The notes: generated from the sequence alone by a model not told the origin. A stretch of 64,000 nt of DNA from Burkholderiales bacterium (GCA_021732385.1 JAKFVA010000003.1:1-64000), one strand, 5' to 3'. Positions 25,961 through 37,461 are shown, numbered from the stretch's first letter. Translations and numbers: made by a program.

Positions 25961-27018
25961 TGCGCCAGCTCCTCACAGGCAGCCACCAATGCTGCGGTTG
26001 CTTCCAGTTTTTGCATCTTTTTAGCTTGCAGTGCATGTTTAACAAGCACGCTACGCTCTAATTTTTGTAGCATTACAGCGAGTTTTTCAGAAGTTAATTC
26101 GGTTTGCTGCAGTAGCCAGCCACCACCGGCATCAACCAGGAAACGGGCGTTTGCGCTTTGGTGATCGTCCACGGCGAACGGGAAAGGCACAAACACTGCA
26201 GCAGCGCCCACGGCGGCGATTTCGGTGACGGTGCTGGCACCGGCGCGGCACACAATCACGTCGGCTTCGGCAAACGCCTCAGCCGTGTTTTCAATGAACG
26301 GTGTCAATTCAGCCTGCACGCCTGCCGCTGCGTAATTGGCTCGCAATGCTTCAATTTGCTTGACCCCGCTTTGATGCGTGACCTGTGGACGCTGCTCAAC
26401 GGGAATCAATGCCAGGGCCTGTGGCACGGCATCGTTTAACGCCTTGGCGCCTAGGCTACCCCCCACCACCAGCAATCTCAAGGGGCCACTGCGGCTGGCG
26501 AAACGCGTGATGGGTTCGGCCTGCTGAGTAAATTCTGTACGCAGGGGGTTGCCCACCCACTGCGCGCCTTTCAAGACCGCCGGGAAGGCTGTAAAAACGC
26601 GGTCAGCCACGCCAGCCAGCACCCGGTTGGCCATGCCAGCCACCGAATTTTGCTCGTGCAATACCAGGGGCTTGCCTAGCAATACACCCATCATGCCGCC
26701 AGGAAAACTGATGTAACCACCCAAACCCACCAGCACATCGGGTTTAACGCGTCGCATCACTTGAATGCTTTGCCAGAAGGCCCGCAGCAGACGCAACGGC
26801 AAAAAAGCCAAAGTGACCAAGCCCTTGCCACGGACACCGCCAAAATCAATGGTTTCCAGCTCGTAGCCGCGCGACGGCACCAGATCAGCCTCCATGCTGG
26901 CGGGGCTGCCAAGCCAGTGCACACGCCAGCCACGCAGGCGCAGCGCCTCGGCTACGGCAAGACCAGGGAAGATATGGCCGCCGGTGCCGCCCGCCATGAT
27001 GAGCGCACATTTATTCAT
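25957..27018 (-). CDS. murG: UDP-GlcNAc:lipid I N-acetylglucosaminyltransferase MurG
   Basis: A 353-aa peripheral membrane GT28 enzyme that converts lipid I to lipid II. The N-terminal glycine loop [34 protein letters not shown] (about 119-133), [13 protein letters not shown] (about 182-194) and the UDP-binding [15 protein letters not shown] (about 250-264) are all present. The last 40 residues are lysine-rich ([19 protein letters not shown]) and encoded by noticeably more AT-rich DNA, but length and register match the family. Confidence 0.98.
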   Translation of the reverse strand: MNKCALIMAGGTGGHIFPGLAVAEALRLRGWRVHWLGSPASMEADLVPSRGYELETIDFGGVRGKGLVTLAFLPLRLLRAFWQSIQVMRRVKPDVLVGLGGYISFPGGMMGVLLGKPLVLHEQNSVAGMANRVLAGVADRVFTAFPAVLKGAQWVGNPLRTEFTQQAEPITRFASRSGPLRLLVVGGSLGAKALNDAVPQALALIPVEQRPQVTHQSGVKQIEALRANYAAAGVQAELTPFIENTAEAFAEADVIVCRAGASTVTEIAAVGAAAVFVPFPFAVDDHQSANARFLVDAGGGWLLQQTELTSEKLAVMLQKLERSVLVKHALQAKKMQKLEATAALVAACEELAQ

Positions 27019-28208
27019 GACCGCCCCCCTCGCATGAGAGCGCGATTTTCAAAGTCGATGCGCAACACGATAGCAATGGCTATGGCATTCATCAAAATTG
27101 CCGAGCCGCCATAGCTCATGAAAGGCAGTGTCAGGCCCTTGGTAGGCAATGCACCCAGATTCACACCCATGTTGATGAAAGCCTGAAAGCCAATCCAGAT
27201 GCCTACGCCTTGCGCCACCAAACCGGCAAATACGCGGTCCAGCGCGATAGCCTGACGGCCAATGTGCATGATGCGACGCGTCAGCCACAAAAAGAGGGCA
27301 ATCACCGCCAGCACGCCCAGCAAACCAAACTCCTCGCCAATCACCGCCAATAAGAAGTCGGTGTGCGCTTCCGGTAGCCAATGCAGTTTTTCGACGCTGC
27401 CGCCTAGCCCAACACCAAATACCTCGCCACGGCCAAACGCAATCAACGAATGCGAGAGCTGGTAGCCCTTTCCTAGCGCATGTTTTTCACTCCATGGATC
27501 GATATAGGCAAAGATGCGTTCGCGTCGGAACTCGCTAAAGGCGATCATCATCACAAAGGCCATCAGCAACACCGCAGCAATCAAAAAGAACATGCGGGCA
27601 TTGACGCCGCCCAAGAACAAAATGCCCATGGCGATCACGGCAATTACCAAAAATGCACCCATATCCGGCTCGGCCAGCAGTAGCAAGCCCACCACCGCTA
27701 CTGCAACAGCCATAGGCAACACGGCTCGAAAGAAACGCTCTTTCTCGCCCATACGCCGCACCATGTAGCCCGCCGCGTATAAAAGCACTGACAGCTTGGC
27801 CAGCTCGGATGGCTGAAAGTTCATAACGCCAAATGAAATCCAGCGCCGCGCACCGTTTACGCCTTTGCCAATAAACGGCACCAGTACTGCAATCAGCAAC
27901 AAAAGTGACATGACGAACAGCCAGGGCGCCGCTTTTTGCCAAGTAGCCACTGGCACTTGGAACACCAGCAAAGCCGTAACAAACGCCACACCCAGTGAAA
28001 GTACATGACGCAACAAAAAGTGGTGATGGGTATAAAGCGCAAATTTGGGGTTGTCGGGCATGGCAATGGAGGCGGAATACACCATAACCAGCCCCCACAA
28101 AACTAGCACTACGCTGACCCACAATACGCCCTGGTCAACTGCTTGTATGCGTACTGGTGCCGTGCTGCTGCGCACGCCGTCCAAGGTGGCACTGGCATGC
28201 AGACTCAC
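27015..28208 (-). CDS. ftsW: Peptidoglycan glycosyltransferase FtsW
   Basis: A 397-aa SEDS polymerase that works with FtsI at the septum. About ten membrane segments; SEDS marks include [24 protein letters not shown] with the periplasmic loop, [20 protein letters not shown] and [16 protein letters not shown] near the C-terminus. It overlaps murD and murG by 4 bp each. The dcw position distinguishes it from rodA at 10533-11687. Confidence 0.97.
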   Translation of the reverse strand: MSLHASATLDGVRSSTAPVRIQAVDQGVLWVSVVLVLWGLVMVYSASIAMPDNPKFALYTHHHFLLRHVLSLGVAFVTALLVFQVPVATWQKAAPWLFVMSLLLLIAVLVPFIGKGVNGARRWISFGVMNFQPSELAKLSVLLYAAGYMVRRMGEKERFFRAVLPMAVAVAVVGLLLLAEPDMGAFLVIAVIAMGILFLGGVNARMFFLIAAVLLMAFVMMIAFSEFRRERIFAYIDPWSEKHALGKGYQLSHSLIAFGRGEVFGVGLGGSVEKLHWLPEAHTDFLLAVIGEEFGLLGVLAVIALFLWLTRRIMHIGRQAIALDRVFAGLVAQGVGIWIGFQAFINMGVNLGALPTKGLTLPFMSYGGSAILMNAIAIAIVLRIDFENRALMRGGRS

Positions 28209-29779
28209 AGAACGCCCTCCAAAGGCTGCGCCATTTCGCGGGCCAACTCAGCCACCGCCGCGCGGAAAGCGTGCGCGCGGTGCTCATAATCACGGAACAT
28301 GTCAAAACTGGCGCAAGCGGGCGACAGCAACACCGCGTCACCGGTGCGCGCCAAACTGGCCGCTTGCTTGACGGCATCTTCCATGTTGGTGGCATCGTGC
28401 AAAGGCACTGCAGTATGTGTAAGTGCGGCCCGTATCAGAGGCGCATCGCGGCCTATCAGGACCACTGCGCGGGCATGACGCACCACTGGTTCTGCCAGCG
28501 GGGAAAAATCCTGGCCCTTGCCATCACCACCCAAAATTGGAATAAGCTTTTGACCTTCGCCCAAACCTTGTAATGCCGCTACGGTGGCACCCACGTTGGT
28601 ACCTTTGCTGTCGTCCACGTACTGCACATCCGCCACAACAGCCACAAGCTCCACGCGATGTGGCTCGCCTCGGTAGTCGCGCAGGGCGTGCAGCATGGGG
28701 GCCAGTGCGCTGCCCGTGGTGCTCGCCAGTGCCAGCGCAGCCAGCGCATTGAGCGCATTGTGGGTGCCGCGGATGCGTAGCGCATCCGCCGGCATCAAGT
28801 GCTGAATCTGCAATTCTTCGGTTGTCTGCCGTCGCTGCCTGGGCGTCTCGTCAAGCGGATGCGCCCGCACTAGCCAGCGCACGCCATTGACCACAGCGAG
28901 GCCGAAGTCGCCGGCGTGTTGCGGCATGTCCGAGCCAAAGCGAACGCACACTGGAGCCGCAGAAGCCGCCGCCCGGCCACGCTGCGACTTGCCCAAGCCT
29001 GCAGGTGCCACCAGCAGGCTTTGCAACACGGTATCGCTGCGGTTGAGCACGCGCTGCGTGCGTGGGCCAAAAATCTTTTGCTTGGCTGCGGCATAGGCCG
29101 ACATGCTGCCGTGCCAGTCCAGATGGTCTTGGGTGATGTTGAGAATGCAGGCTGCTAGCGGGTCAAAGCCGTCTACAGACTGCCCCTGGACTGCATCTTC
29201 GAGCTGGAAACTCGACAGCTCAAGTACCCAGACTTGCGGCAGATCGCCACGTGCCAGATGGGCAGCCAAGGTATCGAGCAGGCTAGGGCCGATATTGCCG
29301 GCCAGCGCCACCGACAAGCCGGCACGTTGCACCAGCAAGGCGGTCAAGGAAGTGACCGTGGTCTTGCCGTTGGTACCAGTAACGGCCAATACTTGGGGTG
29401 CGTAACCCTGTTGTGCTTTGAGTGATTGCAAGGCACCCGCGAACAGGCTGAGTTCGCCGCCTGCGGCAACGCCGCTGGTATGTGCCGCTTCAAAAACCGG
29501 TGCTACAGCCGCTGGCGTCAAGCCCGGACTTTTGAAAACAGCGACGACTGGTTTGCCACCGAATACCTGCAGCTTGGACTGCAGCAAAACCGCTTCTAAT
29601 GGACCACCAATAAAGCGCGCTTGTGGCACATCGCGCAGCAAGGCAGCTGCTTGCGGAGGCTCGCTGCGTGTGTCGGCCACCGTAACGTACGCACCTTGAG
29701 CCGCACACCAGCGTGCCATTGCCAGGCCGGACGCACCCAGGCCCAGAATCAAAATATGCTGGTTGTTCAGATCAACCAC
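28205..29779 (-). CDS. murD: UDP-N-acetylmuramoylalanine--D-glutamate ligase
   Basis: A 524-aa Mur ligase that adds D-Glu. [17 protein letters not shown] at the N-terminus, the P-loop [18 protein letters not shown] (about residues 131-148) and [13 protein letters not shown] (about 215-227) are typical. It is longer than the roughly 440 residues of E. coli MurD, due to insertions such as a basic/alanine-rich segment near residues 265-330; from memory comamonad MurD proteins are long too. The GTG at 29779, just after the mraY stop, is preferred; the frame is also open to an ATG at 29839 inside mraY. Confidence 0.95.
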   Translation of the reverse strand: MVDLNNQHILILGLGASGLAMARWCAAQGAYVTVADTRSEPPQAAALLRDVPQARFIGGPLEAVLLQSKLQVFGGKPVVAVFKSPGLTPAAVAPVFEAAHTSGVAAGGELSLFAGALQSLKAQQGYAPQVLAVTGTNGKTTVTSLTALLVQRAGLSVALAGNIGPSLLDTLAAHLARGDLPQVWVLELSSFQLEDAVQGQSVDGFDPLAACILNITQDHLDWHGSMSAYAAAKQKIFGPRTQRVLNRSDTVLQSLLVAPAGLGKSQRGRAAASAAPVCVRFGSDMPQHAGDFGLAVVNGVRWLVRAHPLDETPRQRRQTTEELQIQHLMPADALRIRGTHNALNALAALALASTTGSALAPMLHALRDYRGEPHRVELVAVVADVQYVDDSKGTNVGATVAALQGLGEGQKLIPILGGDGKGQDFSPLAEPVVRHARAVVLIGRDAPLIRAALTHTAVPLHDATNMEDAVKQAASLARTGDAVLLSPACASFDMFRDYEHRAHAFRAAVAELAREMAQPLEGVL

Positions 29780-29781
29780 GG

Positions 29782-30960
29782 CTACCTCAGCTTGAGGGTG
29801 GAAAGACCAACCAAGCACAACAGCATGGTAATGATCCAAAAGCGCACCACCACCTGCGTCTCGCGCCAGCCACTTTTCTCAAAATGATGGTGCAGCGGTG
29901 CCATTTTCAGAATACGCCTGCCCTCGCCGTATTTACGCTTGGTGTATTTAAACCAAGTGACCTGCAGCATGACCGACAACGCCTCGACCACGAAGATGCC
30001 GCCCATGATGGCCAACACAATTTCTTGCCGAACGATGACGGCAATAGTGCCCAGCGCACCGCCCAAAGCCAGCGCGCCTACATCGCCCATAAAGACTTGT
30101 GCCGGATAGGTGTTGAACCACAAAAATGCCAGCCCAGCCCCGGCCATTGCTGCACAAAAAATCAACAGCTCCCCCGAACCTGGAATGTGGGGGAAAAACA
30201 GGTATTTGGAATACACCACGCTACCCGTCACGTAGGCAAATACGCCAAGCGCCGAACCCACCATGACTACCGGCATGATGACTAGGCCATCAAGCCCATC
30301 CGTAAGATTGACCGCATTGCTGGAACCCACTATGACCAGATAGGTCAGAATGACAAAACCAAAGACCCCCAAGGGGTAGCTGATTTCCTTAAAAAACGGC
30401 AACAGCAGCCCGGCTTTAGGCGGCAAATTAATGTCAAAGCCAGAGCTGACCCAGCGGAAAAACAGATCAAGCACCTTGAGGTTGGAGCTTTCTGAAATAC
30501 TGAACACCAGATACAGGGCAGCTAGCAGGCCAATCACGGACTGCCAGAAATATTTCTCGCGTGAGCGCATGCCCTCAGGGTCTTTGCGCACTACCTTGCG
30601 CCAGTCATCAGCCCAGCCGACAGCACCAAAACCCAAGGTAACCACCAAGACAATCCAGATAAAGCGGTTGCTGAGGTCACACCACAACAGGGTAGATACA
30701 GCAATGCACAGCAAAATCAGTACGCCGCCCATAGTGGGTGTGCCGCTTTTTTGCAAATGCGTTTCCATGCCGTAGCCACGCACTGGCTGACCAATCTTGA
30801 GTGCGGTCAGACGGCGAATCACTGCAGGGCCGGCAATCAAGCCCATCAAGAGTGCCGTCATGGCAGCTAGTACAGCCCGGAGTGTCAGGTACTGGAAAAC
30901 ACGCAAAAAACCCAGTTCTGGCGTCAACGTCTGCAACCATATGGCCAGGCTAAGCAGCAT
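29782..30960 (-). CDS. mraY: Phospho-N-acetylmuramoyl-pentapeptide transferase
   Basis: A 392-aa polytopic enzyme that makes lipid I on the inner membrane. [20 protein letters not shown] near the N-terminus, [12 protein letters not shown] (Asp-Asp motif), [17 protein letters not shown] and the His-rich [16 protein letters not shown] (about 358-373) are complete. The start is placed at ATG 30960, which matches the MLxxLA start of the family and overlaps the murF end by 11 bp; an ATG at 30981 would add seven residues. Confidence 0.97.
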   Translation of the reverse strand: MLLSLAIWLQTLTPELGFLRVFQYLTLRAVLAAMTALLMGLIAGPAVIRRLTALKIGQPVRGYGMETHLQKSGTPTMGGVLILLCIAVSTLLWCDLSNRFIWIVLVVTLGFGAVGWADDWRKVVRKDPEGMRSREKYFWQSVIGLLAALYLVFSISESSNLKVLDLFFRWVSSGFDINLPPKAGLLLPFFKEISYPLGVFGFVILTYLVIVGSSNAVNLTDGLDGLVIMPVVMVGSALGVFAYVTGSVVYSKYLFFPHIPGSGELLIFCAAMAGAGLAFLWFNTYPAQVFMGDVGALALGGALGTIAVIVRQEIVLAIMGGIFVVEALSVMLQVTWFKYTKRKYGEGRRILKMAPLHHHFEKSGWRETQVVVRFWIITMLLCLVGLSTLKLR

Positions 30961-32359
30961 GGTTATTTGCCCCCACGTCAATCATTTCTTGCGCCTGGAT
31001 TTGCGCCATGATGGCCTGCACCACCCGCTCCATGCGCATGAAGCGCGATCCTTTGATCAATACGCTGGCTATTTGCGGTAACTCAGCCAACACGGCTGCA
31101 TTCAGCGCATCCATATCAGCGTAGTGCCTTGCCACACCAAAACCGCTGGCGGCATGCATGCACTGCTCGCCTACAGCGAACAGGTTCTCTATTCTTTTCT
31201 CGCGCGCATATGCGCCTACTTCAAGATGCAGGCGTGCTCCCTGGTTGCCCACCTCGCCCATGTCACCCAGTACCAGCAGACGCGGCCCAGGCAATGCAGC
31301 CAGCACATCGATGGCGGCACGCACTGAGTCGGGGTTGGCGTTATAAGTGTCGTCAACCAATGTCATAGCGTGGCCATCCAGCGTCAATGGCATGGCGCGT
31401 GAGCGGCCTTTGACCGGTTCAAACTGCGCCAATCCGGTACAGATCACTTGGTCAGGCACACCTGCCGCAATAGCGCAGGCAGCAGCAGCCAGCGCATTTT
31501 TGACGTTGTGCAATCCTGCCACCCGCAAGCTAAAGTGCAATTTACCCGCAGGGGACTGGGCCTTCACATACCAGGCGTTGTGTTTCCATTGGCCACTGCC
31601 TTTCACATCAGCCTGTGAAGTCTCGGCTAATGCAAATGTCAGCGTCTTACGTCCGATAGCCATGCGGTGCCAAAGAGGCGTGTAAGCATCATCAGCCGGG
31701 AAAACTGCCACACCATCGACCGGCAATTCAGCCATGACCGAGCCGTTTTCTTGCGCCACAGCCTCGACACTGGACATGAATTCCAAGTGCTCGCGTTGGG
31801 CATTGTTGACCAGTGCCACAGTGGGCCGCGTGATACACGCCAGCTGCGCAATTTCACCTGGATGATTCATACCCAGCTCCACTACGGCAACGCGATGCTG
31901 TTCGCGCAAACCCAAAAGCGTCAGTGGTACACCGATGTGATTGTTCAAATTGCCCTCGGTAGCCAACACCGCTTGCGGTTGCCAAGCACGCAAGATGGAC
32001 GCAATCATCTGCGTTACCGTAGTCTTGCCGTTGCTACCAGTTACGGCAATCAGCGGCAAAGCAAATTGCGAGCGCCAACGCATTGCCAGTTGGCCAAGTG
32101 CAGTTTGCGTATCAACCACTTCCAGGCCAGCCAACCCGGCTGACGCCAAACCATGTTTTGCTATGGCGGCAACCGCACCAGCCGCCTTGGCCTGCGGCAA
32201 AAAATCGTGGGCATCAAAACGATCACCCTGGAGCGCCACAAACAAATCGCCTGGCTGCAGGGTGCGGGTGTCAGTGTGGACACGCGCCAACACGGTCTGC
32301 GGGTTACCCACCAGGCGAGACCCCGGCAGCCAGGCGTGCGCTTGACCCAACTGCATCAT
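30950..32359 (-). CDS. murF: UDP-N-acetylmuramoyl-tripeptide--D-alanyl-D-alanine ligase
   Basis: A 469-aa Mur ligase that adds D-Ala-D-Ala. The P-loop [18 protein letters not shown] is near residues 105-121, [14 protein letters not shown] near 166-179 and [16 protein letters not shown] near 338-353, all diagnostic of MurF. It overlaps murE by 4 bp and mraY by 11 bp. Confidence 0.97.
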   Translation of the reverse strand: MMQLGQAHAWLPGSRLVGNPQTVLARVHTDTRTLQPGDLFVALQGDRFDAHDFLPQAKAAGAVAAIAKHGLASAGLAGLEVVDTQTALGQLAMRWRSQFALPLIAVTGSNGKTTVTQMIASILRAWQPQAVLATEGNLNNHIGVPLTLLGLREQHRVAVVELGMNHPGEIAQLACITRPTVALVNNAQREHLEFMSSVEAVAQENGSVMAELPVDGVAVFPADDAYTPLWHRMAIGRKTLTFALAETSQADVKGSGQWKHNAWYVKAQSPAGKLHFSLRVAGLHNVKNALAAAACAIAAGVPDQVICTGLAQFEPVKGRSRAMPLTLDGHAMTLVDDTYNANPDSVRAAIDVLAALPGPRLLVLGDMGEVGNQGARLHLEVGAYAREKRIENLFAVGEQCMHAASGFGVARHYADMDALNAAVLAELPQIASVLIKGSRFMRMERVVQAIMAQIQAQEMIDVGANNHAA

Positions 32360-33906
32360 GGCTTGCCCCTTCGCATCAGCAGCGCAGCCTGCACCTGAGC
32401 CACATCGGAGAATGGCAGCTTGATTCCGGCAATTTCCTGTGTGTCTTCATGCCCTTTACCTGCTATCAACACCACATCAGCAGGGTGCGCCTGTGCGAGC
32501 GTCTGTGCAATCGCCAGTGCCCGGTCGCCTTGCACATGCACGGCATCACGGTGGCTCAAACCCAGCAAAATCTGGCCAATGATGGTTTCGGGTTTTTCAC
32601 TGCGCGGGTTATCACTGGTAACCACGATCTGGTCGGCATTTTTTTCGGCTACAGCGGCCATCAAGGGGCGCTTGGTGGTGTCGCGGTCACCGCCACAGCC
32701 AAACACACACCAGAGCTTGCCCCCACGCTGCTGCGCCACAGGCTGCAAAGCGGTCAGCGCCTTGTCGAGTGCGTCGGGCGTATGCGCGTAGTCCACCACA
32801 GCCAATGGCTGCCCCTTGCCACCCAGCCGTTGCATGCGGCCAGGCACAGGACCCAGGCCGCGACACGCCTGCACAGCGGCGTCCAACGGTACGCCAAGGC
32901 AGCGCATGCCTGCGAGCACACCGAGCAGATTCGAGACGTTGTACACGCCGATCAACCCGGTGACCAAGACGTGGGTCTGCCCACCTTCTTGCACGCTGAA
33001 GCACAGGCCGCTGTCTTGGTAGGTGATGCCTTGGGCCCGCAAACGCGCGGGGTAATGACACGACACTGTCCAGATATCCAAGCCGCTGTTTTGTAGTGTG
33101 GCCGCCAATTCCGCACCCTTGGCGTCGTCGATATTGATGACTGCCGCTCCCAACCCAGGCCAACTGAACAACCTGGCCTTGGCCCCCCAGTAGGCGGCCA
33201 TGCTGCCGTGGTAATCCAGGTGGTCCTGACTGAAATTGGTGAAGATGGCTACGCGGATGCGCGTGCCCGCCAGCCGGTGCTCAGCCAGGCCGATCGACGA
33301 GGCCTCCATGATGCAGGCACGGCTGCCGGCATCGGCGAGTTGGCGCAAATAGCTTTGCAGTAGCACCGGATCGGGCGTGGTCAGTCCCGTGGCTTGCAGC
33401 ACCGAACTGACTTCGGGCGGGACGCCAGTTTGCGGCAGTTTTTTTATACCCAAAGTGCCGACAAGTCCTGTTGGCGCTAGCGTATAGGCTGCACCGCCCT
33501 CCAGCGACAGCTTGTCTAGTGCTTGCGCCAGCCACCAAGCGGTGCTGGTTTTGCCATTTGTGCCAGTAATGGCCATCACATCCAGCTGCCGGGACGGGTG
33601 CTCAAAATACGCCGTCGCAATCGGCCCGCAGGCCGCTTTCAGGTCCGCATAACCAGCCAGACAATCGCCTGACAAATCAAATGCCACCAACCCCTTGTGC
33701 TCAACTAGGCAGGCAGCCGCACCTTGCGCCAAAGCGGCTGGCACATGATGGCGGGCATCGCTGGCCGCACCCGGCCAGGCCAAAAAACCATCGCCTGGAC
33801 GAACACAGCGGCTGTCGGTGCGTAATTTCCCGGTGACGCGCTGGTGCAGCCACTGGCTGGCCTGCTCAGGCGTATGCAACAACATGGGCGCGGCGGGAGT
33901 CATCAA
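32356..33906 (-). CDS. murE: UDP-N-acetylmuramoyl-tripeptide synthetase (meso-DAP adding)
   Basis: A 516-aa Mur ligase. P-loop VMAITGTNGKTSTAWWLAQ near residues 109-127; NFSQDHLDYHGSMAAYW near 224-240; and TSDNPRSEKPETII near 425-438. The DNPR motif is the mark of MurE enzymes that add meso-diaminopimelate, so the cell wall is the Gram-negative type; dapF, which makes meso-DAP, lies at 45100-45990. It overlaps ftsI and murF by 4 bp each. Confidence 0.97.
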   Translation of the reverse strand: MMTPAAPMLLHTPEQASQWLHQRVTGKLRTDSRCVRPGDGFLAWPGAASDARHHVPAALAQGAAACLVEHKGLVAFDLSGDCLAGYADLKAACGPIATAYFEHPSRQLDVMAITGTNGKTSTAWWLAQALDKLSLEGGAAYTLAPTGLVGTLGIKKLPQTGVPPEVSSVLQATGLTTPDPVLLQSYLRQLADAGSRACIMEASSIGLAEHRLAGTRIRVAIFTNFSQDHLDYHGSMAAYWGAKARLFSWPGLGAAVINIDDAKGAELAATLQNSGLDIWTVSCHYPARLRAQGITYQDSGLCFSVQEGGQTHVLVTGLIGVYNVSNLLGVLAGMRCLGVPLDAAVQACRGLGPVPGRMQRLGGKGQPLAVVDYAHTPDALDKALTALQPVAQQRGGKLWCVFGCGGDRDTTKRPLMAAVAEKNADQIVVTSDNPRSEKPETIIGQILLGLSHRDAVHVQGDRALAIAQTLAQAHPADVVLIAGKGHEDTQEIAGIKLPFSDVAQVQAALLMRRGKP

Positions 33907-35636
33907 AAGGACTCCTCCACGGCCCGTGCCACCACCTGCGGCTTGACTGCCATATCGGGCTGCACTCCCATGATGCGCAGCGTCTGCTGCACGGTGGCGC
34001 TAAACACCGGCGCAGCCACATCGCCACCAAAGTAACGGCCATTTGACGGCTCATCAATCATCACCGCCACCACCACACGCGGCTGGTCGATCGGTGCCAT
34101 GCCAACAAAGAAGCCACGGTACTTCTTGTCGGCATAGCCCTTGCCTTCCTGTTTGTGGGCGGTGCCGGTCTTTCCACCAACCGAATAACCCAGCACTTGC
34201 GCCTTGGGCCCAGTACCACCGGGCCCAGCCGCCATGTGAAGCATGTGGCGCACCGCAATCGCATGCTGGGCATCCATAACCCGCACACCCAAAGCAGGCG
34301 TGCTGGACTTCAGCAAACTCACCGGTAATTGCTCGCCATCGTGCGCAAATACGCTATAGGCACGCGCCAACTGGAACAGGCTGCTCGACAGCCCATATCC
34401 GTAACTCATGGTCGCCTGCTCAATCGGCCGCCAGGTTTTGTAGGCGCGTAGCCGCCCACTTACTGCACCAGGGAAAGGGACTAAAGGCTTTTGTCCAAAG
34501 CCAAGCTGGGTATACATCTCCCACATCTCGCGCGGCTGCATTTGCATGGCCAGCTTCACGGTGCCCACGTTACTGGATTTCTGGATGATTTCATTAACCG
34601 TGAGCAGACCATGCGGGTGCGCGTCGCTGATGGTGGAGCCGCCAATCGTCAGGCGGCCCGGTGCAGTTTGCAGCACTGATTCAGGCTTGACCATGCCTTT
34701 TCCTAGCGCCAACGCGGCAATGAACGGCTTCATGGTGGAGCCAGGCTCAAAGGTGTCGGTCAGGGCGCGGTTGCGCAATTGCGCACCGCTCAGGTTCTGG
34801 CGCTTGTCGGGCACATAGCTGGGGTAATTGGCCAGCGCCAGAACCTCGCCAGTCTGCACGTCCAGCACCACCACACTGCCAGCTTTGGCTTTGTGCTCCA
34901 ACACCGCGTCACGCAATTTTTGGTAGGCAAAGAACTGGATCTTGCTGTCGATGGAGAGCGTCAGGTCGCGGCCGTCTACCGGCAGCACTTGCTCGCCCAC
35001 ATCTTCCACCACGCGTCCCAAACGGTCTTTGATGACGCGACGCGAACCGGCACGACCACTCAGTTGCTGGTTGAAAGCCAGTTCCATACCCTCCTGGCCA
35101 GTGTCTTCCACATTGGTAAAGCCCACCACATGGGCGGCAGCTTCGCCCTCGGGATACTGGCGCTTGTACTCCTTGCGCGAATAAACACCCTTGATGTCAA
35201 GCGCCAGCACTTGCCGTGCCACTGGCTCATCCACCTGGCGCTTGAGCCAGACAAAGCTCTTGTCTTCATCAGTCAAGCGCTTTTCCAATTCGGCCAACGG
35301 TAGTTCCAGCAATTTGGCTAACTGCCGCAGCTTGGTTTTGTCACGCTCAACATCTTCAGGAATGGCCCACAGACTGGCCGCCTGCACACTGGACGCCAGA
35401 ATCAAGCCACTGCGGTCCAGAATGCGCCCGCGGTTGGCGGGCAATTCCAATGTGCGGGCAAAACGCACCTCGCCCTGACGTTGAAAAAAATCGTTGCCAA
35501 CCACCTGCACATAGGCAGCTCTCGCCGCCAAACCGGCAAACCCCAGGGCAATGGCCGCCACAATGAACTTGCTGCGCCATACAGGCGTTGGACTAGCCAG
35601 CAAAGGGCTACTGGTGTAGCTGCCGCTGCGACTCAT
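33903..35636 (-). CDS. ftsI: Septal peptidoglycan D,D-transpeptidase FtsI (PBP3)
   Basis: A 577-aa class B penicillin-binding protein. A single N-terminal membrane helix (KFIVAAIALGFAGLAARAAYV) is followed by the pedestal region with RGRILDRSG. The transpeptidase domain carries the active-site SxxK in FEPGSTMKPF (about residue 300), the SSN motif in QKSSNVGTVKLA (about 351-362) and KTGTAHK (about 489-495). It cross-links septal peptidoglycan with FtsW. 4-bp overlaps with ftsL and murE. Confidence 0.97.
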   Translation of the reverse strand: MSRSGSYTSSPLLASPTPVWRSKFIVAAIALGFAGLAARAAYVQVVGNDFFQRQGEVRFARTLELPANRGRILDRSGLILASSVQAASLWAIPEDVERDKTKLRQLAKLLELPLAELEKRLTDEDKSFVWLKRQVDEPVARQVLALDIKGVYSRKEYKRQYPEGEAAAHVVGFTNVEDTGQEGMELAFNQQLSGRAGSRRVIKDRLGRVVEDVGEQVLPVDGRDLTLSIDSKIQFFAYQKLRDAVLEHKAKAGSVVVLDVQTGEVLALANYPSYVPDKRQNLSGAQLRNRALTDTFEPGSTMKPFIAALALGKGMVKPESVLQTAPGRLTIGGSTISDAHPHGLLTVNEIIQKSSNVGTVKLAMQMQPREMWEMYTQLGFGQKPLVPFPGAVSGRLRAYKTWRPIEQATMSYGYGLSSSLFQLARAYSVFAHDGEQLPVSLLKSSTPALGVRVMDAQHAIAVRHMLHMAAGPGGTGPKAQVLGYSVGGKTGTAHKQEGKGYADKKYRGFFVGMAPIDQPRVVVAVMIDEPSNGRYFGGDVAAPVFSATVQQTLRIMGVQPDMAVKPQVVARAVEESF

Positions 35637-35941
35637 GGCCTTACCCCAACCGCCGGTGTGCTGGGCGCTAACGCACCAGCTGGGTAGGTTACATACTGCG
35701 TAATTGCCGGTGTCACGCTGCGCATCTGCAATTGATCTTTCGCCAGCTTTTCAACCCGCAGTGGCGTGGCTTGCGCTTGCCGTTGCACCAGCAGACGGTC
35801 ATGGTCAATTTCCAGTTGACGGCTGCCAGCGCGGACTTTGTCTAGTTCAGCAAACAGGCGTCGCGACTCGTACTGGTTTCGCACAAGAAATAAGGCGCTC
35901 AAAATCACAGTCAACAGCAAGATTGCATTGAACTTGGTCAT
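35633..35941 (-). CDS. ftsL: Cell division protein FtsL
   Basis: A 102-aa bitopic protein: one membrane helix at the N-terminus (AILLLTVILSALFLVRNQ) followed by a coiled-coil-like region (YESRRLFAELDKVRAGSR). It forms the FtsQBL complex that activates FtsWI. Identification rests on size, topology and its place between rsmH and ftsI. Confidence 0.94.
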   Translation of the reverse strand: MTKFNAILLLTVILSALFLVRNQYESRRLFAELDKVRAGSRQLEIDHDRLLVQRQAQATPLRVEKLAKDQLQMRSVTPAITQYVTYPAGALAPSTPAVGVRP

Positions 35942-35966
35942 GGCTGCACTCCTGCAGATGTACAGC

Positions 35967-36890
35967 TCATGCGGACGTCCTTTTTGCTACTCGCATGATG
36001 GCGCTGCGGGCCCGGGGATTGGCTTGCACTTCGCTGGCACTTGCGCGTGAACGTCCCATTTGCTCAAGCTTCATCACTGGCGGCGCACTCAGCATCCAGC
36101 CAGGGACGCGCCGGTCTACGCTTTCACGGCTGTGACGCGCAATAAATTGCTTAACGATGCGGTCTTCCAGCGAATGAAAGCTGATCACTACTAGACGACC
36201 TTGAGGTTGGAGCAGGTTCAAGCTGGCCTCTAGCGCTTGTTGCAGTTCTTCAAGCTCGGCGTTGATGAAAATCCGAAAAGCCTGAAATGTACGCGTTGCA
36301 GGGTTCTGGCCCGACTCGCGGGTTTTGACCGCGCCAGCCACGAGACTGGCCAACTCAGCGGTGGTCGTAACAGGGCCCCGTTCCTGTCGGCGCGCAACAA
36401 TCGCCTTTGCAATGGGGCCAGCAAACCGTTCTTCACCATAGTCACGTATCACCTCCGCAATCTGCGTTTGCTCGGCTGTGGCTAACCATTGCGCAACTGT
36501 GAGACCGCGTGTGGTGTCCATGCGCATATCCAGTGGCGCGTCGAAACGAAAAGAAAAACCGCGTTGCGGATCGTCGAGTTGTGGCGAGCTCACGCCCAAG
36601 TCCATCAGCACCCCTAATGTGCTGGCATCGGGCAACTGGCTTAACTGACAAAAGCCTTCGTGGCGAATCACAAAGCGTGAATCGGCAATCTGGCGGGCAA
36701 CGGTCACGGCTTGCGGATCTTTGTCGAAGGCAATCAGACGGCCCTGCGGCGCCAGGCGTGATAGCAACAAACGCGAGTGCCCGCCACGGCCGAAAGTGGC
36801 ATCGATATAGGTGCCGGCTTGGTCGGTTAGCAGTGCATCGACTGCTTCGTTTAACAAGACGGTGGTGTGTGTCCATGGGGCGTCCACCAC
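35967..36890 (-). CDS. rsmH: 16S rRNA (cytosine(1402)-N(4))-methyltransferase
   Basis: A 307-aa SAM-dependent methyltransferase of the decoding centre. [14 protein letters not shown] near the N-terminus, [18 protein letters not shown] (SAM loop, about 28-45), [22 protein letters not shown] (about 93-114) and [15 protein letters not shown] (about 237-251) are diagnostic. Six bp separate it from mraZ and 25 bp from ftsL. Confidence 0.97.
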   Translation of the reverse strand: MVDAPWTHTTVLLNEAVDALLTDQAGTYIDATFGRGGHSRLLLSRLAPQGRLIAFDKDPQAVTVARQIADSRFVIRHEGFCQLSQLPDASTLGVLMDLGVSSPQLDDPQRGFSFRFDAPLDMRMDTTRGLTVAQWLATAEQTQIAEVIRDYGEERFAGPIAKAIVARRQERGPVTTTAELASLVAGAVKTRESGQNPATRTFQAFRIFINAELEELQQALEASLNLLQPQGRLVVISFHSLEDRIVKQFIARHSRESVDRRVPGWMLSAPPVMKLEQMGRSRASASEVQANPRARSAIMRVAKRTSA

Positions 36891-36896
36891 TTGCCT

Positions 36897-37325
36897 TCAA
36901 AAAGAAAAGTCCTTGAAGACATCGGGCATTACGCCCTGCATGGCTTTGGCCTCATGGGCCTCATAGCTGGCTTTGTCCCACAGTTCAAGGTAACTGCCCA
37001 TGCCCAGTAGGATGACGTCGCGCGTTATGCCAGCACCCGCACGCAATTCGGGTGACACCAACACCCGACCAGTGCTATCCATGTCGACGTCCATGGCATT
37101 GCCCAAGAAGATACGCTTCCACCACTGGGCGTCCATTGGCAGGGCGGCAATGCGGTCACGGAATTTTTCCCACTCAATGCGGGGAAAGACCATCAAGCAC
37201 CCATGCGGGTGTTTGGTAACGGTCAACTGGATGGGCTCATTGATGCCAAGGGCATCGCGGTGCCGAGTCGGCACTGACAGCCGTCCCTTAACATCCAGAC
37301 TCAATGACGAAGCCCCTTGAAACAC
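36897..37325 (-). CDS. mraZ: Transcriptional regulator MraZ
   Basis: A 142-aa protein with two SpoVT/AbrB-like (MraZ) repeats: [22 protein letters not shown] at the N-terminus and [22 protein letters not shown] in the second half, each with the DxxGR core. MraZ represses its own dcw operon by binding short repeats upstream. It starts at GTG 37325 with an AGGCGG Shine-Dalgarno, and a 10-bp-period repeat array lies 39-72 bp upstream, as expected for autoregulation. It is the first gene of the dcw cluster. Confidence 0.97.
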   Translation of the reverse strand: MFQGASSLSLDVKGRLSVPTRHRDALGINEPIQLTVTKHPHGCLMVFPRIEWEKFRDRIAALPMDAQWWKRIFLGNAMDVDMDSTGRVLVSPELRAGAGITRDVILLGMGSYLELWDKASYEAHEAKAMQGVMPDVFKDFSF

Positions 37326-37363
37326 GTTTTCCGCCTTTTACTGTCAAAAACTTGCTGTGATGA

Positions 37364-37397
37364 CACTTTTCACCACTTAATTGCACTTTTTTGCACT
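37364..37397 (-). promoter_or_regulatory. Probable MraZ-box array (four repeats, 10-bp period)
   Basis: On the plus strand CACT occurs at 37364, 37374, 37384 and 37394, exactly every 10 bp. Read in the mraZ direction the units are AGTGCAAAAA, AGTGCAATTA, AGTGGTGAAA and AGTGTCATCA. MraZ operators known from other bacteria are short tandem repeats with this same 10-bp period (GTGGG-type in E. coli, AAAGTG-type in mycoplasma), located just upstream of mraZ. Here the array lies 39-72 bp from the start codon. Confidence 0.75.
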
Positions 37398-37461
37398 GTA
37401 CAGGAAAAGAAAGCAATTCCATAGGAGTTGCACAAATTATTGCAATGTAATCAATAACTTA

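Noticed and set aside
26022-26070. AT-rich imperfect palindrome near the end of murG, resembling intergenic repeats of this bacterial family
   Set aside because: The encoded residues align in length and register with normal MurG C-termini, so no insertion is needed; the low GC is explained by Lys codons.
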